DNA of 64,000 nucleotides from Thalassotalea marina (GCF_014656435.1 NZ_BNCK01000007.1:186001-250000), one strand, 5' to 3'. Positions 37,137 to 46,032 are shown, numbered from the stretch's first letter. Program-made: numbers and translations. The notes: generated by a model from the letters alone, not told the origin.

Positions 37137-38324
37137 CTAAAGTACTTTTGCAATTGACTGTGCTAAATAGTCAACATTGCTATTGGCAATACCTGCAATA
37201 CTCATGCGGCTAGAACCAACCATGTAGATACTGTATTCATCTTGTAATTGCTGAACTTGTTCAGGTGTAATACCTAAAAATGAGAACATACCTCGTTGAC
37301 GTGTAATAAAGCTAAAATCACGTGTAACGCCATTTTCTTTAAGTTTATCAACAATTAATTGACGATTACCGTTAATTCTATCGCGCATCTCTTTAAGTTC
37401 AGCAAACCACTGGTTGCGTAACTCATCAGAGGTCAAAATAGTTTCAACGATTGCCGCACCGTGAGCTGGCGGCATAGAGTAAATTACACGTACAACGTAA
37501 AGTAATACTGAGTAGGCAATATCAACCGCATCAGAAGATTTACCAACTAACGTTGTTGCACCAATACGTTCACGGTACAAACCGAAGTTTTTAGAACATG
37601 AGCTACAAACGATCATCTCTTCAACATGTTCAGCTAAGTGACGTAAACCAGAAGCGTCTTCTTCTAAGCCATCACCAAAACCTTGATAGGCCATATCAAC
37701 AACAGGTAAGAAACCGTTAGTTTTAGCAACATCAGTAATTTGATGCCATTGTTCAGTGCTTAAGTCCATACCACTTGGGTTATGACAACATGCATGAAGC
37801 AATACTGCATCATCAGCACTAACTTCTTTTAACGCTGCTAACATGCCATCAAAGTCTAGACATTTGTTTTCATAGTCATAATAAGGGTAGGTTTTTACCG
37901 TTAAACCAGCCGCTTGAAACAAACCAGTGTGGTTGGCCCAAGTTGGGTTACTCACCCAAATTGTAGCGCCTGGTTTACATGACTTGATAAATTCTGCTGC
38001 GACACGTAAAGCCCCTGTACCACCTGGAGCAGATACTGTGCGAGTACGGTTTTCATTTATTACTTTATGCTCACCAAAAATGAGCTTAGTCATTTCATCA
38101 TTAAATAACGGTGAACCCGTTGGTCCAATGTAAACTTTGGTATCTTCATTATCGTTGCGATACTTTTCTGCTTTCTTTACACAGTCGAGTACTGCAGTGT
38201 GTCCAGCTTCATCTTTATAAACACCAACACCCAAATCAATTTTCTTTGGATTGTTATCTTCACGATACTTAGCTAATAAACCTAAAATAGGGTCGGCAGG
38301 CAATGCCTTTAAGCTACCAAACAT
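37137..38324 (-). CDS. Aspartate/aromatic amino-acid aminotransferase (AspC/TyrB family)
   Basis: A 395-residue class I PLP aminotransferase. The N-terminus (ALPADPILGL, KIDLGVGVYKDE) matches the AspC/TyrB branch. CCHNPSGMDLS supplies the cofactor-binding Asn, and CSSCSKNFGLYRERIG contains the PLP lysine, with the substrate-binding arginine near the C-terminus in SRMSIAG. It interconverts aspartate or aromatic amino acids with their keto acids. Sequence alone does not separate aspartate from aromatic specificity. It is monocistronic, with its own terminator and a 256-bp upstream gap. Confidence 0.93.
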   Translation of the reverse strand: MFGSLKALPADPILGLLAKYREDNNPKKIDLGVGVYKDEAGHTAVLDCVKKAEKYRNDNEDTKVYIGPTGSPLFNDEMTKLIFGEHKVINENRTRTVSAPGGTGALRVAAEFIKSCKPGATIWVSNPTWANHTGLFQAAGLTVKTYPYYDYENKCLDFDGMLAALKEVSADDAVLLHACCHNPSGMDLSTEQWHQITDVAKTNGFLPVVDMAYQGFGDGLEEDASGLRHLAEHVEEMIVCSSCSKNFGLYRERIGATTLVGKSSDAVDIAYSVLLYVVRVIYSMPPAHGAAIVETILTSDELRNQWFAELKEMRDRINGNRQLIVDKLKENGVTRDFSFITRQRGMFSFLGITPEQVQQLQDEYSIYMVGSSRMSIAGIANSNVDYLAQSIAKVL

Positions 38325-38580
38325 GTCTCCATTTACCTTATTAATGAGTGAGATTTCCCCCTATTTACGCCGTCGTAAAAAGAGGCTTGCAAATCCCGAA
38401 ATGTAAAGCGCAAGCATAGCTGCTATCTATGCAAAGTTAAAGCAATTTACAGCAAAAAAACGTCAAGCTTTTAGTCTATTTAGCACTACGAAATATTGAA
38501 CGGAAATTTCAGCGAACGTTAACGCAAAAACAGCACGTTTTTATTTACAGCAAAATGTAAAAACAAATTCAGCTAAAATA
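38325..38580. promoter_or_regulatory. Aminotransferase upstream region with TTTACA/TGTAAA palindromes
   Basis: Several inverted repeats stand out. TTTACG-CCGT-CGTAAA (38364-38379) lies just upstream of the start. GCATAG/CTATGC (38414-38419 and 38427-38432) is a 6-bp hairpin. TTTACA-N6-TGTAAA (38544-38561) is further upstream, and single TGTAAA (38402) and TTTACA (38446) sites lie between. The hexamers are those of the TyrR box, but in the opposite order to the known TGTAAA-N6-TTTACA consensus, so assignment to TyrR is doubtful. Confidence 0.4.
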
Positions 38581-39291
38581 CTAAAAACTACCGCTAACTG
38601 CAGCTATAAGGCCGATAAGTCCACCAAATACTCCGCCCCATACCACTAGCCAACCTAAATGTTTGCGTATCATTTTCTGAACAATTTCTTTCACTAACTC
38701 AGGTGTTAATTCATTCAGTCTTTTTTCAATAATGTCACTGACTTTTTCTTGCATACCAGCAATAACATTTGGTTGCTCTAATTCATTGCGAAGAATTTCG
38801 TTAAATTGATCACTTTGCGAGATATCACCGACCGTTTCTTTCATCTTAACAATAAAAGGTTCACGCATAGGTTCAAGTGCCTCACGGCCACCCACCATAG
38901 CTAACATGCCACCAAACGACGATGATTCTATTACGTCAACCAAGTTATCAAATGCTGGTGATAAATCGACTTTTTCAATCACAGGTACTAAATCTAAGGT
39001 ACTTGCTTTTCCTGCACTGTCAGACAAAAAGCGATCAATATTTTCTTCAGTAAAAAATTGCTCCATCATTAATTGTTTGATACCTAATTTGAACTCTTCA
39101 AAACGTGCAGGAATAACGCCAGAGCCATATAAAAACGGAACTTTCTCAAATAACATATGCACTGCCAGCCAGTTAGTAATCGCACCAGACAAGGCAAAAA
39201 TTCCCACAGTAAAAAGCACTGGCATCGCCATAAAATAACCAACTAGCGCCAAACCTAATGCTAAGGCATTAGTAATTAGATTTTTATTCAC
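38581..39291 (-). CDS. DUF445 family membrane protein
   Basis: About 236 residues from a GTG at 39289-39291. Hydrophobic segments lie at the N-terminus (about 5-45) and at the extreme C-terminus (HLGWLVVWGGVFGGLIGLIAAV), with a helical soluble region between. The GAITNWLAVHMLFEKVPFLYGSGVIPARF motif is typical of DUF445 (YheB-like). The function is unknown. GGAG 6 nt before the GTG decides this start; a longer reading that begins at 39453 would run through the divergent promoter region and is rejected. Confidence 0.85.
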   Translation of the reverse strand: MNKNLITNALALGLALVGYFMAMPVLFTVGIFALSGAITNWLAVHMLFEKVPFLYGSGVIPARFEEFKLGIKQLMMEQFFTEENIDRFLSDSAGKASTLDLVPVIEKVDLSPAFDNLVDVIESSSFGGMLAMVGGREALEPMREPFIVKMKETVGDISQSDQFNEILRNELEQPNVIAGMQEKVSDIIEKRLNELTPELVKEIVQKMIRKHLGWLVVWGGVFGGLIGLIAAVSGSF

Positions 39292-39297
39292 TGTTAA

Positions 39298-39301
39298 CTC
39301 C
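39298..39301 (-). promoter_or_regulatory. Ribosome binding site selecting a GTG start for DUF445
   Basis: GGAG on the minus strand lies 6 nt before GTG at 39289-39291. The upstream alternative starts lack such a site. Confidence 0.6.
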
Positions 39302-39413
39302 GCGTGATAAAACTCAATGAATTTTGCAACAAGTGTATCAAGACAAAGGCATTGCGCCAATATAGTAAAGTGCGGTAATGTGGTTAAAAACAATAGTGAT
39401 TTTAGAGCCTTAT

Positions 39414-40268
39414 ATGAAAAAATTTGCTTTAGTGGCCATGCTTTGCGCGTCAAGTTATGTGCAAGCTACTGACTCGGTCAATCAAGAAGAGTGGCGTCAA
39501 TTGTCAGCTGAAAATGTGGTAGTAATGACGTTACCGCACGGCAATGTGTATATCGAATTAGCTCCACAGTTTTCGCCAAAACACGCTGAGCGCTTTAAGT
39601 CGCTGGTACAATCTGGTTACTATGATGATGAAAAATTCTATCGAGTAATCGACGGGTTTGTTGCGCAAGCGGGCCCGCAAGACGGCTCAGACAAAGACAA
39701 ACAAGTGAAAGCACTGACGATGGAAGATGAATTTTCAGTTACGGATCAGTTTTCTTATACTCTAGTGCAAAAAAATGACATGTTTGCTCCACAAACGGGT
39801 TTTAAAGATGGTTTTGCGCTTGGGCATTCACCTGATGAGAAAAAGGCATGGATGTTACATTGTCCCGGTGTTATTGCCATGGCAAGAGGCACAGAGCCTG
39901 ATACCGGTTCAAGTCACTTTTACATCACCAATGGTCAAGCGCCGAGATACCTAGATCGCATTATGGCGGTATTTGGTCGTGTTGTTCATGGCATGAACCA
40001 TGTACAAGCTATTCAACGCACTGCAGGCATTGAAGGACAAGATAAAATTGAAGCTGCAACCTTCACACCTATGGTCAAAGTACGCATGATGAGTGACCTA
40101 CCCAAAGCAGAGCAAATTCAACTTCAAGTACAAAATACTGACAGCCAAGCTTATACAAAAAGCTTAGAGGAGCGACGAAACCGCAGTAGTGCGTTTTTCT
40201 ATAAAAAGCCAAAACCAGTGCTCGATATTTGTCAAACGCCAGTTAACACTCGAATTGTAAAATCCTAA
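39414..40268 (+). CDS. Periplasmic cyclophilin-type peptidyl-prolyl isomerase
   Basis: About 284 residues from the ATG at 39414, with a signal peptide (MKKFALVAMLCASSYVQA). The cyclophilin fold is recognisable from GNVYIELAPQFSPKHAERF, FYRVIDGFVAQAG, VIAMARG, SSHFYIT and FGRVVHG. An insert between QAG and the MARG strand and a C-terminal extension of about 70 residues make it longer than PpiA. It would catalyse proline isomerisation in envelope proteins. An earlier start 36 bp upstream would put extra residues before the signal peptide and is rejected. Confidence 0.9.
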   Translation: MKKFALVAMLCASSYVQATDSVNQEEWRQLSAENVVVMTLPHGNVYIELAPQFSPKHAERFKSLVQSGYYDDEKFYRVIDGFVAQAGPQDGSDKDKQVKALTMEDEFSVTDQFSYTLVQKNDMFAPQTGFKDGFALGHSPDEKKAWMLHCPGVIAMARGTEPDTGSSHFYITNGQAPRYLDRIMAVFGRVVHGMNHVQAIQRTAGIEGQDKIEAATFTPMVKVRMMSDLPKAEQIQLQVQNTDSQAYTKSLEERRNRSSAFFYKKPKPVLDICQTPVNTRIVKS

Positions 40269-40296
40269 CCTAAACTACAGATTGTGTATTTACTTT

Positions 40297-40321
40297 GCTC
40301 GTCTACACTTAGTGGACGGGC
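40297..40321 (+). terminator. Hairpin after cyclophilin gene
   Basis: GCTCGTC / GACGGGC pair with one wobble, and CAC-TTA-GTG forms the apex, with a 2-nt bulge. ATTTAATTT follows. A probable terminator separating the cyclophilin and chemoreceptor genes. Confidence 0.5.
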
Positions 40322-40426
40322 ATTTAATTTAACAACAAAGCCAACAGGTAAATCAGCACAACATTACTCTTTCGATTTAATTTAGCCTATGCTCTTTTTA
40401 AGCAATTTTCAGAGGAAAATACATAT

Positions 40427-41509
40427 ATGTTCATTTTAAAATCCACTTATAACGCGCTAGAAAAAGAACACCGTTCGCTGCAGCGTGAATTTAAAGATTT
40501 ACATGAACAATATCAGAGTCTTCAACAGGAAAATCAACAACTGTTAGATGAGCAATTGATTCAGCATGAGCAACCAAGTCAATTTAACGATGGTTTAGCA
40601 AAACACTTAGTGGAATGTATAACACAGGTATACGGTGTTCGAGAATCGGTTTTAAGTGCCTATCAAGCTATTGATAGTCAAAGAGTTTCATCAAGTAGCA
40701 TTCAGGATACATTGACACGTTCTACTGCAGCAATCAATGCTATTGTCACCGACATGCATACCCTTTCATCGGAAATGGGCACTATGTCTAGCCAAATTTC
40801 GGGGTTATCTGAACGTGCTGACAGTATCAATAAGTTTGTCGCAACAATTTCCAGTATTTCAGATCAAACGAATCTCCTAGCATTAAATGCCGCGATAGAA
40901 GCTGCACGTGCAGGAGATGCAGGCCGAGGCTTTAGTGTTGTTGCCGATGAAGTGCGAGCCTTAGCTAATAACACCAATACTTCTGCTAATGAAGTACAAG
41001 ATCTGGTTGGCCAAATTATTAACTCTACCACAGAAACCGTTGGTTCTGTTTCTGCTATTCAGGGTAATAACGAACAACTTTCAAATAACATTGAAGCACT
41101 TAGTGCGGACTATAGTGCGATTATTGAAAATTGTTCATCTATGTCTGACACTATCAAACAGGCAACTTTAGCCTCATTTATTCAAACAGTTAAACTCGAC
41201 CATATTGTCTGGAAAGGTGAAATATATGCCGTTGCCTCGGGTTTGAGTAATAAAAGTGTTGATGAGTTTGCCGACCATCATTCGTGTCGATTAGGCAAAT
41301 GGTACAACAGTGAAGGTGAAAACTCTTTTGGCCACAACCAATCATTTAGAGAGCTTGCCAAGCCTCATCAAATAGTTCACCAAAGTGGTGTTAGCGCATT
41401 AAATCTGCTATCACAAGGCAACCAGTCAGCGGCGTTACAAGCGTTCGATGATATGGAAAAAGCGAGTGAAAAAGTGATGAATTTATTGGATCGTATCGCA
41501 AGTTTGTAA
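40427..41509 (+). CDS. Soluble methyl-accepting chemotaxis protein with CZB zinc domain
   Basis: A 360-residue cytoplasmic chemoreceptor without membrane helices. An N-terminal coiled coil (about 8-45) precedes the MCP signalling domain, whose hairpin tip [20 protein letters not shown] spans about 144-163. The C-terminal chemoreceptor zinc-binding domain (about 255-340) has the ligand set His259, His284, Cys287 ([10 protein letters not shown]) and His318. CZB domains sense zinc changes, for example caused by hypochlorite, in known homologues such as TlpD and the cyclase DgcZ. There is no adjacent che gene. Confidence 0.93.
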   Translation: MFILKSTYNALEKEHRSLQREFKDLHEQYQSLQQENQQLLDEQLIQHEQPSQFNDGLAKHLVECITQVYGVRESVLSAYQAIDSQRVSSSSIQDTLTRSTAAINAIVTDMHTLSSEMGTMSSQISGLSERADSINKFVATISSISDQTNLLALNAAIEAARAGDAGRGFSVVADEVRALANNTNTSANEVQDLVGQIINSTTETVGSVSAIQGNNEQLSNNIEALSADYSAIIENCSSMSDTIKQATLASFIQTVKLDHIVWKGEIYAVASGLSNKSVDEFADHHSCRLGKWYNSEGENSFGHNQSFRELAKPHQIVHQSGVSALNLLSQGNQSAALQAFDDMEKASEKVMNLLDRIASL

Positions 41510-41518
41510 AAATAGCTT

Positions 41519-41745
41519 TTGTTGGTAGTACCTAACTAACCTCAGGTTTGTATAAGAAATAGTGTTAAACCAAAGAAAACAATAGCTTATCAACTTCTAT
41601 ATTTCTAGGACGATATTTTTGTATGAATTCAAGGCATTTTGCAGCAGGAATAGCTAGCTATTTCGCTTCAAAATAACGCAGAAGTCAGTAAAAATAGCAC
41701 CTAGAAACGCATTGCTTATGCGAAGCTGAGGTTAACTACCAACAA
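41519..41745. repeat. Nested palindromic element between convergent genes
   Basis: The outer arms are 11 bp TTGTTGGTAGT (41519-41529) plus TAACCTCAG (41537-41545) on the left, and their exact complements, contiguous, at 41726-41745 on the right; the left arm has 7 extra bases. Inside lies a second, 106-bp imperfect palindrome (41602-41707). The element fills the whole gap, starting 9 bp after the chemoreceptor stop and ending 2 bp before the LysR stop. It has no coding frame and looks like a MITE or REP-type repeat, possibly one inserted into another. Confidence 0.6.
41602..41707. repeat. Inner 106-bp palindromic repeat (MITE/REP-like)
   Basis: The ends are perfect TTTCTAGG / CCTAGAAA. Within them TATTTTT / AAAAATA and a central GAATAGCTAGCTATTTC nearly symmetric core allow the whole segment to fold into one long hairpin. 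Similar TTTCTAGG-ended intergenic palindromes are, as I recall, repeated in Alteromonadales genomes, but copy number cannot be checked here; no second copy was noticed in this window. Confidence 0.55.
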
Positions 41746-41747
41746 GC

Positions 41748-42635
41748 TCATTCACCCTGTGGCTTTTTATAAGGTAGTTGCCACAGTATGCGTACTTCTT
41801 GCAAAATAGCTTGCATTATAGGTTCTTCAATCCGCTGTTTTCTTACCGCAAAGTATAGTGGCATATCAAAATCCAACAAAGTAATACGCTTTGCCTTATT
41901 TGATTCAACTAACTTTATTGCCACCTGTTCCTCAACAAAACTTAACCCAAGCCCAGCACAGACTAGATCAACCCGTGATTTGTCATTGCTACTTGCAAAA
42001 GAAAAATTGATCGAGCTTGGCAATTGCTTTGTTAACGCCAAGTCAAACGGACATTTTTTACCAACAGAAATCCAAGTTTGATTGGCCAAATCGCTAATAG
42101 ATTCAATTGAGGATGTATCGAAGTTTGCAGGAGTTATGGTAGTAACACGCTGGGTCATGATGGTTAAAGCATAAAAACTATTATCTAAAGCACCATAAAC
42201 ATAACCGGCATCTAATTGTCCTGATTCAAGCTGTTCAATAATGTCACCGGTAGTAAAATGGCTAAATGTCATTTGAATACCGGGACAATGCTCTACAAGC
42301 GCCTGCGCTAGTTTGGTGACCTGCAATATTTGAGCATCTTGATTAAGCCCTATATGGCAATGGCCAATTAATTGGGTCGCATTTTCACAGGCAAGATTGA
42401 CCATATGTTGTGCGCTATCTAAGGTATGTAATGCCTGTTCTAACAAAATCTCACCCTTGGCAGTAAGCGCCATACCTTTACTAGAACGAACAAACAACTG
42501 AGTCGCCAGTTCATGTTCAAGCGCTTTAATGTGCGCACTGATCGCTGGCGGCGTTGAATATAACCGTTGTGCCGCTTTAGTTAAGTTACCCGTTTGAGCA
42601 ACAGCAACAAACGAACGCAAATGATAAAACTCCAC
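41748..42635 (-). CDS. LysR family transcriptional regulator
   Basis: A 295-residue regulator. The N-terminal winged helix-turn-helix (about 1-60: LRSFVAVAQTGNLTKAAQRLYSTPPAISAHIKALEHELATQLF) is followed by a periplasmic-binding-protein-like effector domain. The GTG at 42633-42635 gives the usual MEFYHLRSF opening; GGAGG lies only 4 nt before it. It is divergent from a rhodanese gene, and the gap contains a T-N11-A site, so it probably controls that gene and itself. The effector is unknown. Confidence 0.9.
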   Translation of the reverse strand: MEFYHLRSFVAVAQTGNLTKAAQRLYSTPPAISAHIKALEHELATQLFVRSSKGMALTAKGEILLEQALHTLDSAQHMVNLACENATQLIGHCHIGLNQDAQILQVTKLAQALVEHCPGIQMTFSHFTTGDIIEQLESGQLDAGYVYGALDNSFYALTIMTQRVTTITPANFDTSSIESISDLANQTWISVGKKCPFDLALTKQLPSSINFSFASSNDKSRVDLVCAGLGLSFVEEQVAIKLVESNKAKRITLLDFDMPLYFAVRKQRIEEPIMQAILQEVRILWQLPYKKPQGE

Positions 42636-42692
42636 CAAACCTCCAACGCTATTTTCTTGTCTTAATGTATATCACTAACCTTGTAATACCCA

Positions 42693-42707
42693 TTCAGATT
42701 ATATGAA
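42693..42707. promoter_or_regulatory. LysR-type T-N11-A binding site
   Basis: TTCA-N7-TGAA, a 15-bp inverted repeat containing the T-N11-A pattern of LysR-type sites, lies between the divergent lysR and rhodanese genes, 76 bp before the latter. Confidence 0.5.
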
Positions 42708-42782
42708 GTAGGCCTTCAATAATACTGAATTCTCCTTGAGAAACCTTAGTCTTACACTGAGAAAAATTTTGAGGAATGTTCA

Positions 42783-43196
42783 ATGTCAAACGTAAATAAA
42801 TACCCCAATATTAGTACAGAAATTACCGCTGATTTTTTTTCCAAGAAATTGGCTTGTGAAACAGACTGCTCCGATGTATACGCCGATATAAAAGCAGGTT
42901 GTAAACATTTTGTTTTAGTTGATACCCGCTCTCCTGAGGCTTATGCAAAAAGCCATGCTATTACCGCCATTAATATCCCCAACTCACAGTTAAATACGCA
43001 AACATTACAGCCTTTTAGCAAAGACACTTTATTTGTCGTTTATTGTTGGGGCCCTGGCTGTAACGGCGCCAGCAAGGCAGCATTGAAATTAGCGTCAATG
43101 GGCTATCAAGTTAAAGAAATGCTTGGGGGTATTCATTATTGGGAGGATTTTGAACGTTACCCTGTTAATAGACGGGTTAATCAAGCTCAACAATAA
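42783..43196 (+). CDS. Rhodanese-like sulfurtransferase domain protein
   Basis: A 137-residue single-domain rhodanese. It shows the VDTRSPEAYAKSHAITAINIP segment and the active-site loop VVYCWGPGCNGA, in which one cysteine follows the YC position and a second sits four residues later, as in a rhodanese subgroup. The C-terminus has GYQVKEMLGGIHYWEDF. It would carry a persulfide or bind oxyanions. GAGG precedes the ATG by 8 nt. It is divergent from a LysR gene that likely regulates it. Confidence 0.9.
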   Translation: MSNVNKYPNISTEITADFFSKKLACETDCSDVYADIKAGCKHFVLVDTRSPEAYAKSHAITAINIPNSQLNTQTLQPFSKDTLFVVYCWGPGCNGASKAALKLASMGYQVKEMLGGIHYWEDFERYPVNRRVNQAQQ

Positions 43197-43242
43197 GGCT
43201 TATTGTAATACCAATTGAATTAAATATTTGAGCAATTGGTAT
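43190..43242. repeat. Two successive hairpins after rhodanese gene
   Basis: ACAATAAG-G-CTTATTGT (43190-43206) overlaps the rhodanese stop codon. ATACCAATTG / CAATTGGTAT (43208-43217 and 43233-43242) follows with a 15-nt loop. The latter resembles the ATACCAATT-type intergenic palindromes common in this group of bacteria. Confidence 0.5.
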
Positions 43243-43243
43243 A

Positions 43244-43279
43244 ATAGCCGCTCAGCTAATAATTGGGCGGCTATTTTTA
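43244..43279 (+). terminator. Terminator between rhodanese and greB
   Basis: ATAGCCGC (43244-43251) / GCGGCTAT (43267-43274) with a 15-nt loop is followed by TTTTTA on the plus strand. It ends the rhodanese transcript and abuts the greB stop codon. Confidence 0.75.
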
Positions 43280-43280
43280 T

Positions 43281-43763
43281 TTAGCTTCGCGCTTTGTACC
43301 AAATATCTTCTATTTCAAGATAGCGCTCACCATCTGGTGTTTTAACACTGATCTCGTCACCAACCTGCTTACCAATTAGCGCTCGAGCTACTGGAGAATC
43401 TATGCTGATCTCGCCTTTTTTAATATCCCACTCATCAGCACCTACCAAGCGATAAACATGATGGCGATCATCATCGTCGATAACCTCAACCCAAGCGCCA
43501 AAAAAGACTCGTCCTTCTTGTTGCTTCTCCGGGTAGACAATCGCGAGTTCATCTAATCTTTTCGATAAAAACCGTACACGTCTGTCTATTTCTCGTAAAC
43601 GTTTTTTACCGTAAATATATTCTGCATTTTCACTGCGATCACCCAACGCGGCAGCTTCAGATACTGATTTGGTGATACGCGGACGTTCTTCCTTCCACAA
43701 ATATTTAAGCTCTTTATCAAGGCGTTCCCAGCCTTCGCGGGTGATGTAATGGCTTCGTTTCAT
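43281..43763 (-). CDS. greB: Transcription elongation factor GreB
   Basis: A 160-residue protein that enters the RNA polymerase secondary channel and stimulates cleavage of backtracked RNA. An N-terminal coiled coil (YITREGWERLDKELKYLWKEERP) carries the acidic tip AAALGDRSENAEYIYGKKRL. The C-terminal FKBP-like domain has VDDDDRHHVYRLVGADEWD-type strands and SPVARALIGKQVGDEI. The YIYGKKRLREIDRR wording and KRRI-like start favour GreB over GreA. Monocistronic. Confidence 0.96.
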   Translation of the reverse strand: MKRSHYITREGWERLDKELKYLWKEERPRITKSVSEAAALGDRSENAEYIYGKKRLREIDRRVRFLSKRLDELAIVYPEKQQEGRVFFGAWVEVIDDDDRHHVYRLVGADEWDIKKGEISIDSPVARALIGKQVGDEISVKTPDGERYLEIEDIWYKARS

Positions 43764-43873
43764 ACTAAGTATTTAAAAAGTATTAGGTGTTTGTGACTAA
43801 TAACATAAAGTTCATAGGGTTTATTCTAATCTAAAGTGATTAACGGCAATACCAAGTTAAGCAAAAATTCATG

Positions 43874-45895
43874 CTAACGCCCGGTAATGGAAAATTTAGA
43901 TTTGTAGACGTCCCCTTCTACCGCTGCACTTTCAGTGACATAAATTGTTTGATGATCACTGGACACGGAAAATTGATGTAACATGCCTTGGTATAACGGC
44001 ATTACCAATGCTTCTCGTTGATTTGTTAGATTAAATTGCCAAATACCTGATTCAGGGCGATAAAAGTAAACAAACTGATCTATCAGCTGCCAGTTAAGCC
44101 AATTGATGATATCGACATCTTCAATTACCAGCTGCTCTTCCCCTTTTTTTAGGTCAAGTTGCCACAAGCCCGCCTGTGCAAACTTGGTAAAATACAAAAT
44201 ATTGTTATCAAGCCTGCCACTGTAACCACCACGCTTTGTCAGCGGTTGATTTTGTTTTGTTGTCACATTATAGCGCCAAAGCTGCCACTGACCTGAACGA
44301 TTACTACCATAAATAATATCGTTATGATCTTCACCAAAATTAACCACATAAGCTTTGGCAGATTCATCCAACAATTGCGCTAATTTTTGGCTTTTTACAT
44401 CAAACCTGAAAATAGCCCCTTGGCGACTTAACAACAAGTATTCACCGTTTGCCGCCCACTCTATGCGGTCAAAGCCTAATCGCAATGGCAGTTCAGTCAA
44501 AATGGTAGTTTGTTTTTCAGCAGATAACATGTGAATTTGAAGCTGGCCAGTTTTATCCGACAGGTAAATTAAGTTCTCTTGTTTTGAAACTCTAGGTAAC
44601 TGCGCCAGCGCATTTGCCTCATCGATCACCTGTCTACTGGCATTTGAAACATCATACTTGATGATATGGGTCACTTGAGAGAGCGAACTATAAAACAAGG
44701 TTTGCTCGGCAACACTTAGGGATGAAATGGTTTGAGGTGTATTAAATTGCTCTGTAAGTTCTGAAGTCGCTACATTGAAGGTGTATAGTTGTTTTTTCTC
44801 CACTAACGCAACAAGGTTATCCGTTAGCCAAACGGCATTATCAATGTGTAGTTCAACGGTTTTGCTGTAGATTTCAGCACCGTTAAAGCTATTTAACACC
44901 ACCAATTGGGCACGAGATTCATCAATATACCTGACTATCAGCAGCTGATTTTGATTGCCATGATGGCTGATCAAATAGTCGCCTTTTACATTACCATCGG
45001 AGGGAGGTAACGACATTTTTGATAGCCTATCGGTGGCTAAATTAAAACGTGAAATAGTATATGGCTGTGTTTTGTCGATGCGCTCTCGAAAATACACATA
45101 TTCATTGTTCCAATGCCAAGTAAACTTAGGCAAGCTATCTTGCGCACAAGTGTGAATATCGCGAGTTTTTTGCTGAACAATATGATAGAGAGCTATGTAG
45201 CAGCGATCATTTTTACGGTAAGCGTATACCATCAATTGGCCATTAGGACTTAGCTGCTGACTAATAACATTGTTGTTTTCAAGGCCAATAAGTGGCTTCG
45301 ACTGTCCTGACGCTAGTAATTTTAACTCTAATTGAGCATTTGCTTCTTTATTCGACCACTTAGTGAAAAGTAGCTGTTCGGCTTTTTTATCAGTGGAAAT
45401 ATTATACTCAACACCAGGCTGAGCACTCACTCGCGATGCTGGTTCAAATGTAATTAATTTTTGAGCTGGCTGGCGAATAAACCAATAGATCAATACGATA
45501 ACAAAAAGTACAGCCATCGATACAACTAGAGGCATAACATGCCATTTACGCTGTTGCATTTGTTTTGTAGTGCTGATTTGTATCTTGGTAAGAAATTGAA
45601 GCTTATAGCCAGCTTTTGGCACGGTAACAATAAAATCTTTGTTTTCGTCAAATTCAGCAAAGTGCTGCCTAAGAATAGATACGGTTCTATTAATTGCCCC
45701 TTCACCAACAACACGTCCATCCCAAACTCGTTCAATAAGTTGATCTCTGGACACTAGATCCCCGTCAGCATCAATTAGTACTTCTAATAATCTAAAAACT
45801 TTTGGCTCTAACTGACGTGTTTTTGACTGGTAAACAAGTTGCCGATTAACAAAATCAACAAAAACATCGGCAACATAAACCTCAAACCTTTCCAT
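43874..45895 (-). CDS. CadC-like membrane-bound winged-helix regulator with beta-propeller
   Basis: A 673-residue one-component regulator. The N-terminal OmpR/PhoB-type winged helix (about 1-105: LEPKVFRLLEVLIDADGDLVSRDQLIERVWDGRVVGEGAINRTVSILRQHF) is followed by one transmembrane helix (about 119-138, VMPLVVSMAVLFVIVLIYWF) and a large periplasmic TolB/WD40-like beta-propeller with repeated 'YFRERI', 'LIYLSDKTGQ', 'IIYGSNRSGQWQLW' blades. Such proteins sense periplasmic conditions and act directly on DNA at the membrane. It is divergent from a two-domain hydrolase lipoprotein gene across 137 bp, which is its most likely target. Confidence 0.92.
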   Translation of the reverse strand: MERFEVYVADVFVDFVNRQLVYQSKTRQLEPKVFRLLEVLIDADGDLVSRDQLIERVWDGRVVGEGAINRTVSILRQHFAEFDENKDFIVTVPKAGYKLQFLTKIQISTTKQMQQRKWHVMPLVVSMAVLFVIVLIYWFIRQPAQKLITFEPASRVSAQPGVEYNISTDKKAEQLLFTKWSNKEANAQLELKLLASGQSKPLIGLENNNVISQQLSPNGQLMVYAYRKNDRCYIALYHIVQQKTRDIHTCAQDSLPKFTWHWNNEYVYFRERIDKTQPYTISRFNLATDRLSKMSLPPSDGNVKGDYLISHHGNQNQLLIVRYIDESRAQLVVLNSFNGAEIYSKTVELHIDNAVWLTDNLVALVEKKQLYTFNVATSELTEQFNTPQTISSLSVAEQTLFYSSLSQVTHIIKYDVSNASRQVIDEANALAQLPRVSKQENLIYLSDKTGQLQIHMLSAEKQTTILTELPLRLGFDRIEWAANGEYLLLSRQGAIFRFDVKSQKLAQLLDESAKAYVVNFGEDHNDIIYGSNRSGQWQLWRYNVTTKQNQPLTKRGGYSGRLDNNILYFTKFAQAGLWQLDLKKGEEQLVIEDVDIINWLNWQLIDQFVYFYRPESGIWQFNLTNQREALVMPLYQGMLHQFSVSSDHQTIYVTESAAVEGDVYKSKFSITGR

Positions 45896-46032
45896 GTAAC
45901 ACCATGTAATACAATGACTTTAACCCTGATAACAAAAACATAAGCTAAAAATAACCTCGCTTTATCACTTAAATATTCCCCTAAAAAGCTTAAATGCTAT
46001 TTTGACCGAAAATCAACAAAGGTTAACAATAT

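Noticed and set aside
38581-39453. Longer N-terminus for the DUF445 protein
   Set aside because: The extra 54 residues cross the divergent promoter of the cyclophilin gene, and a GTG with GGAG at ideal spacing gives the family N-terminus.
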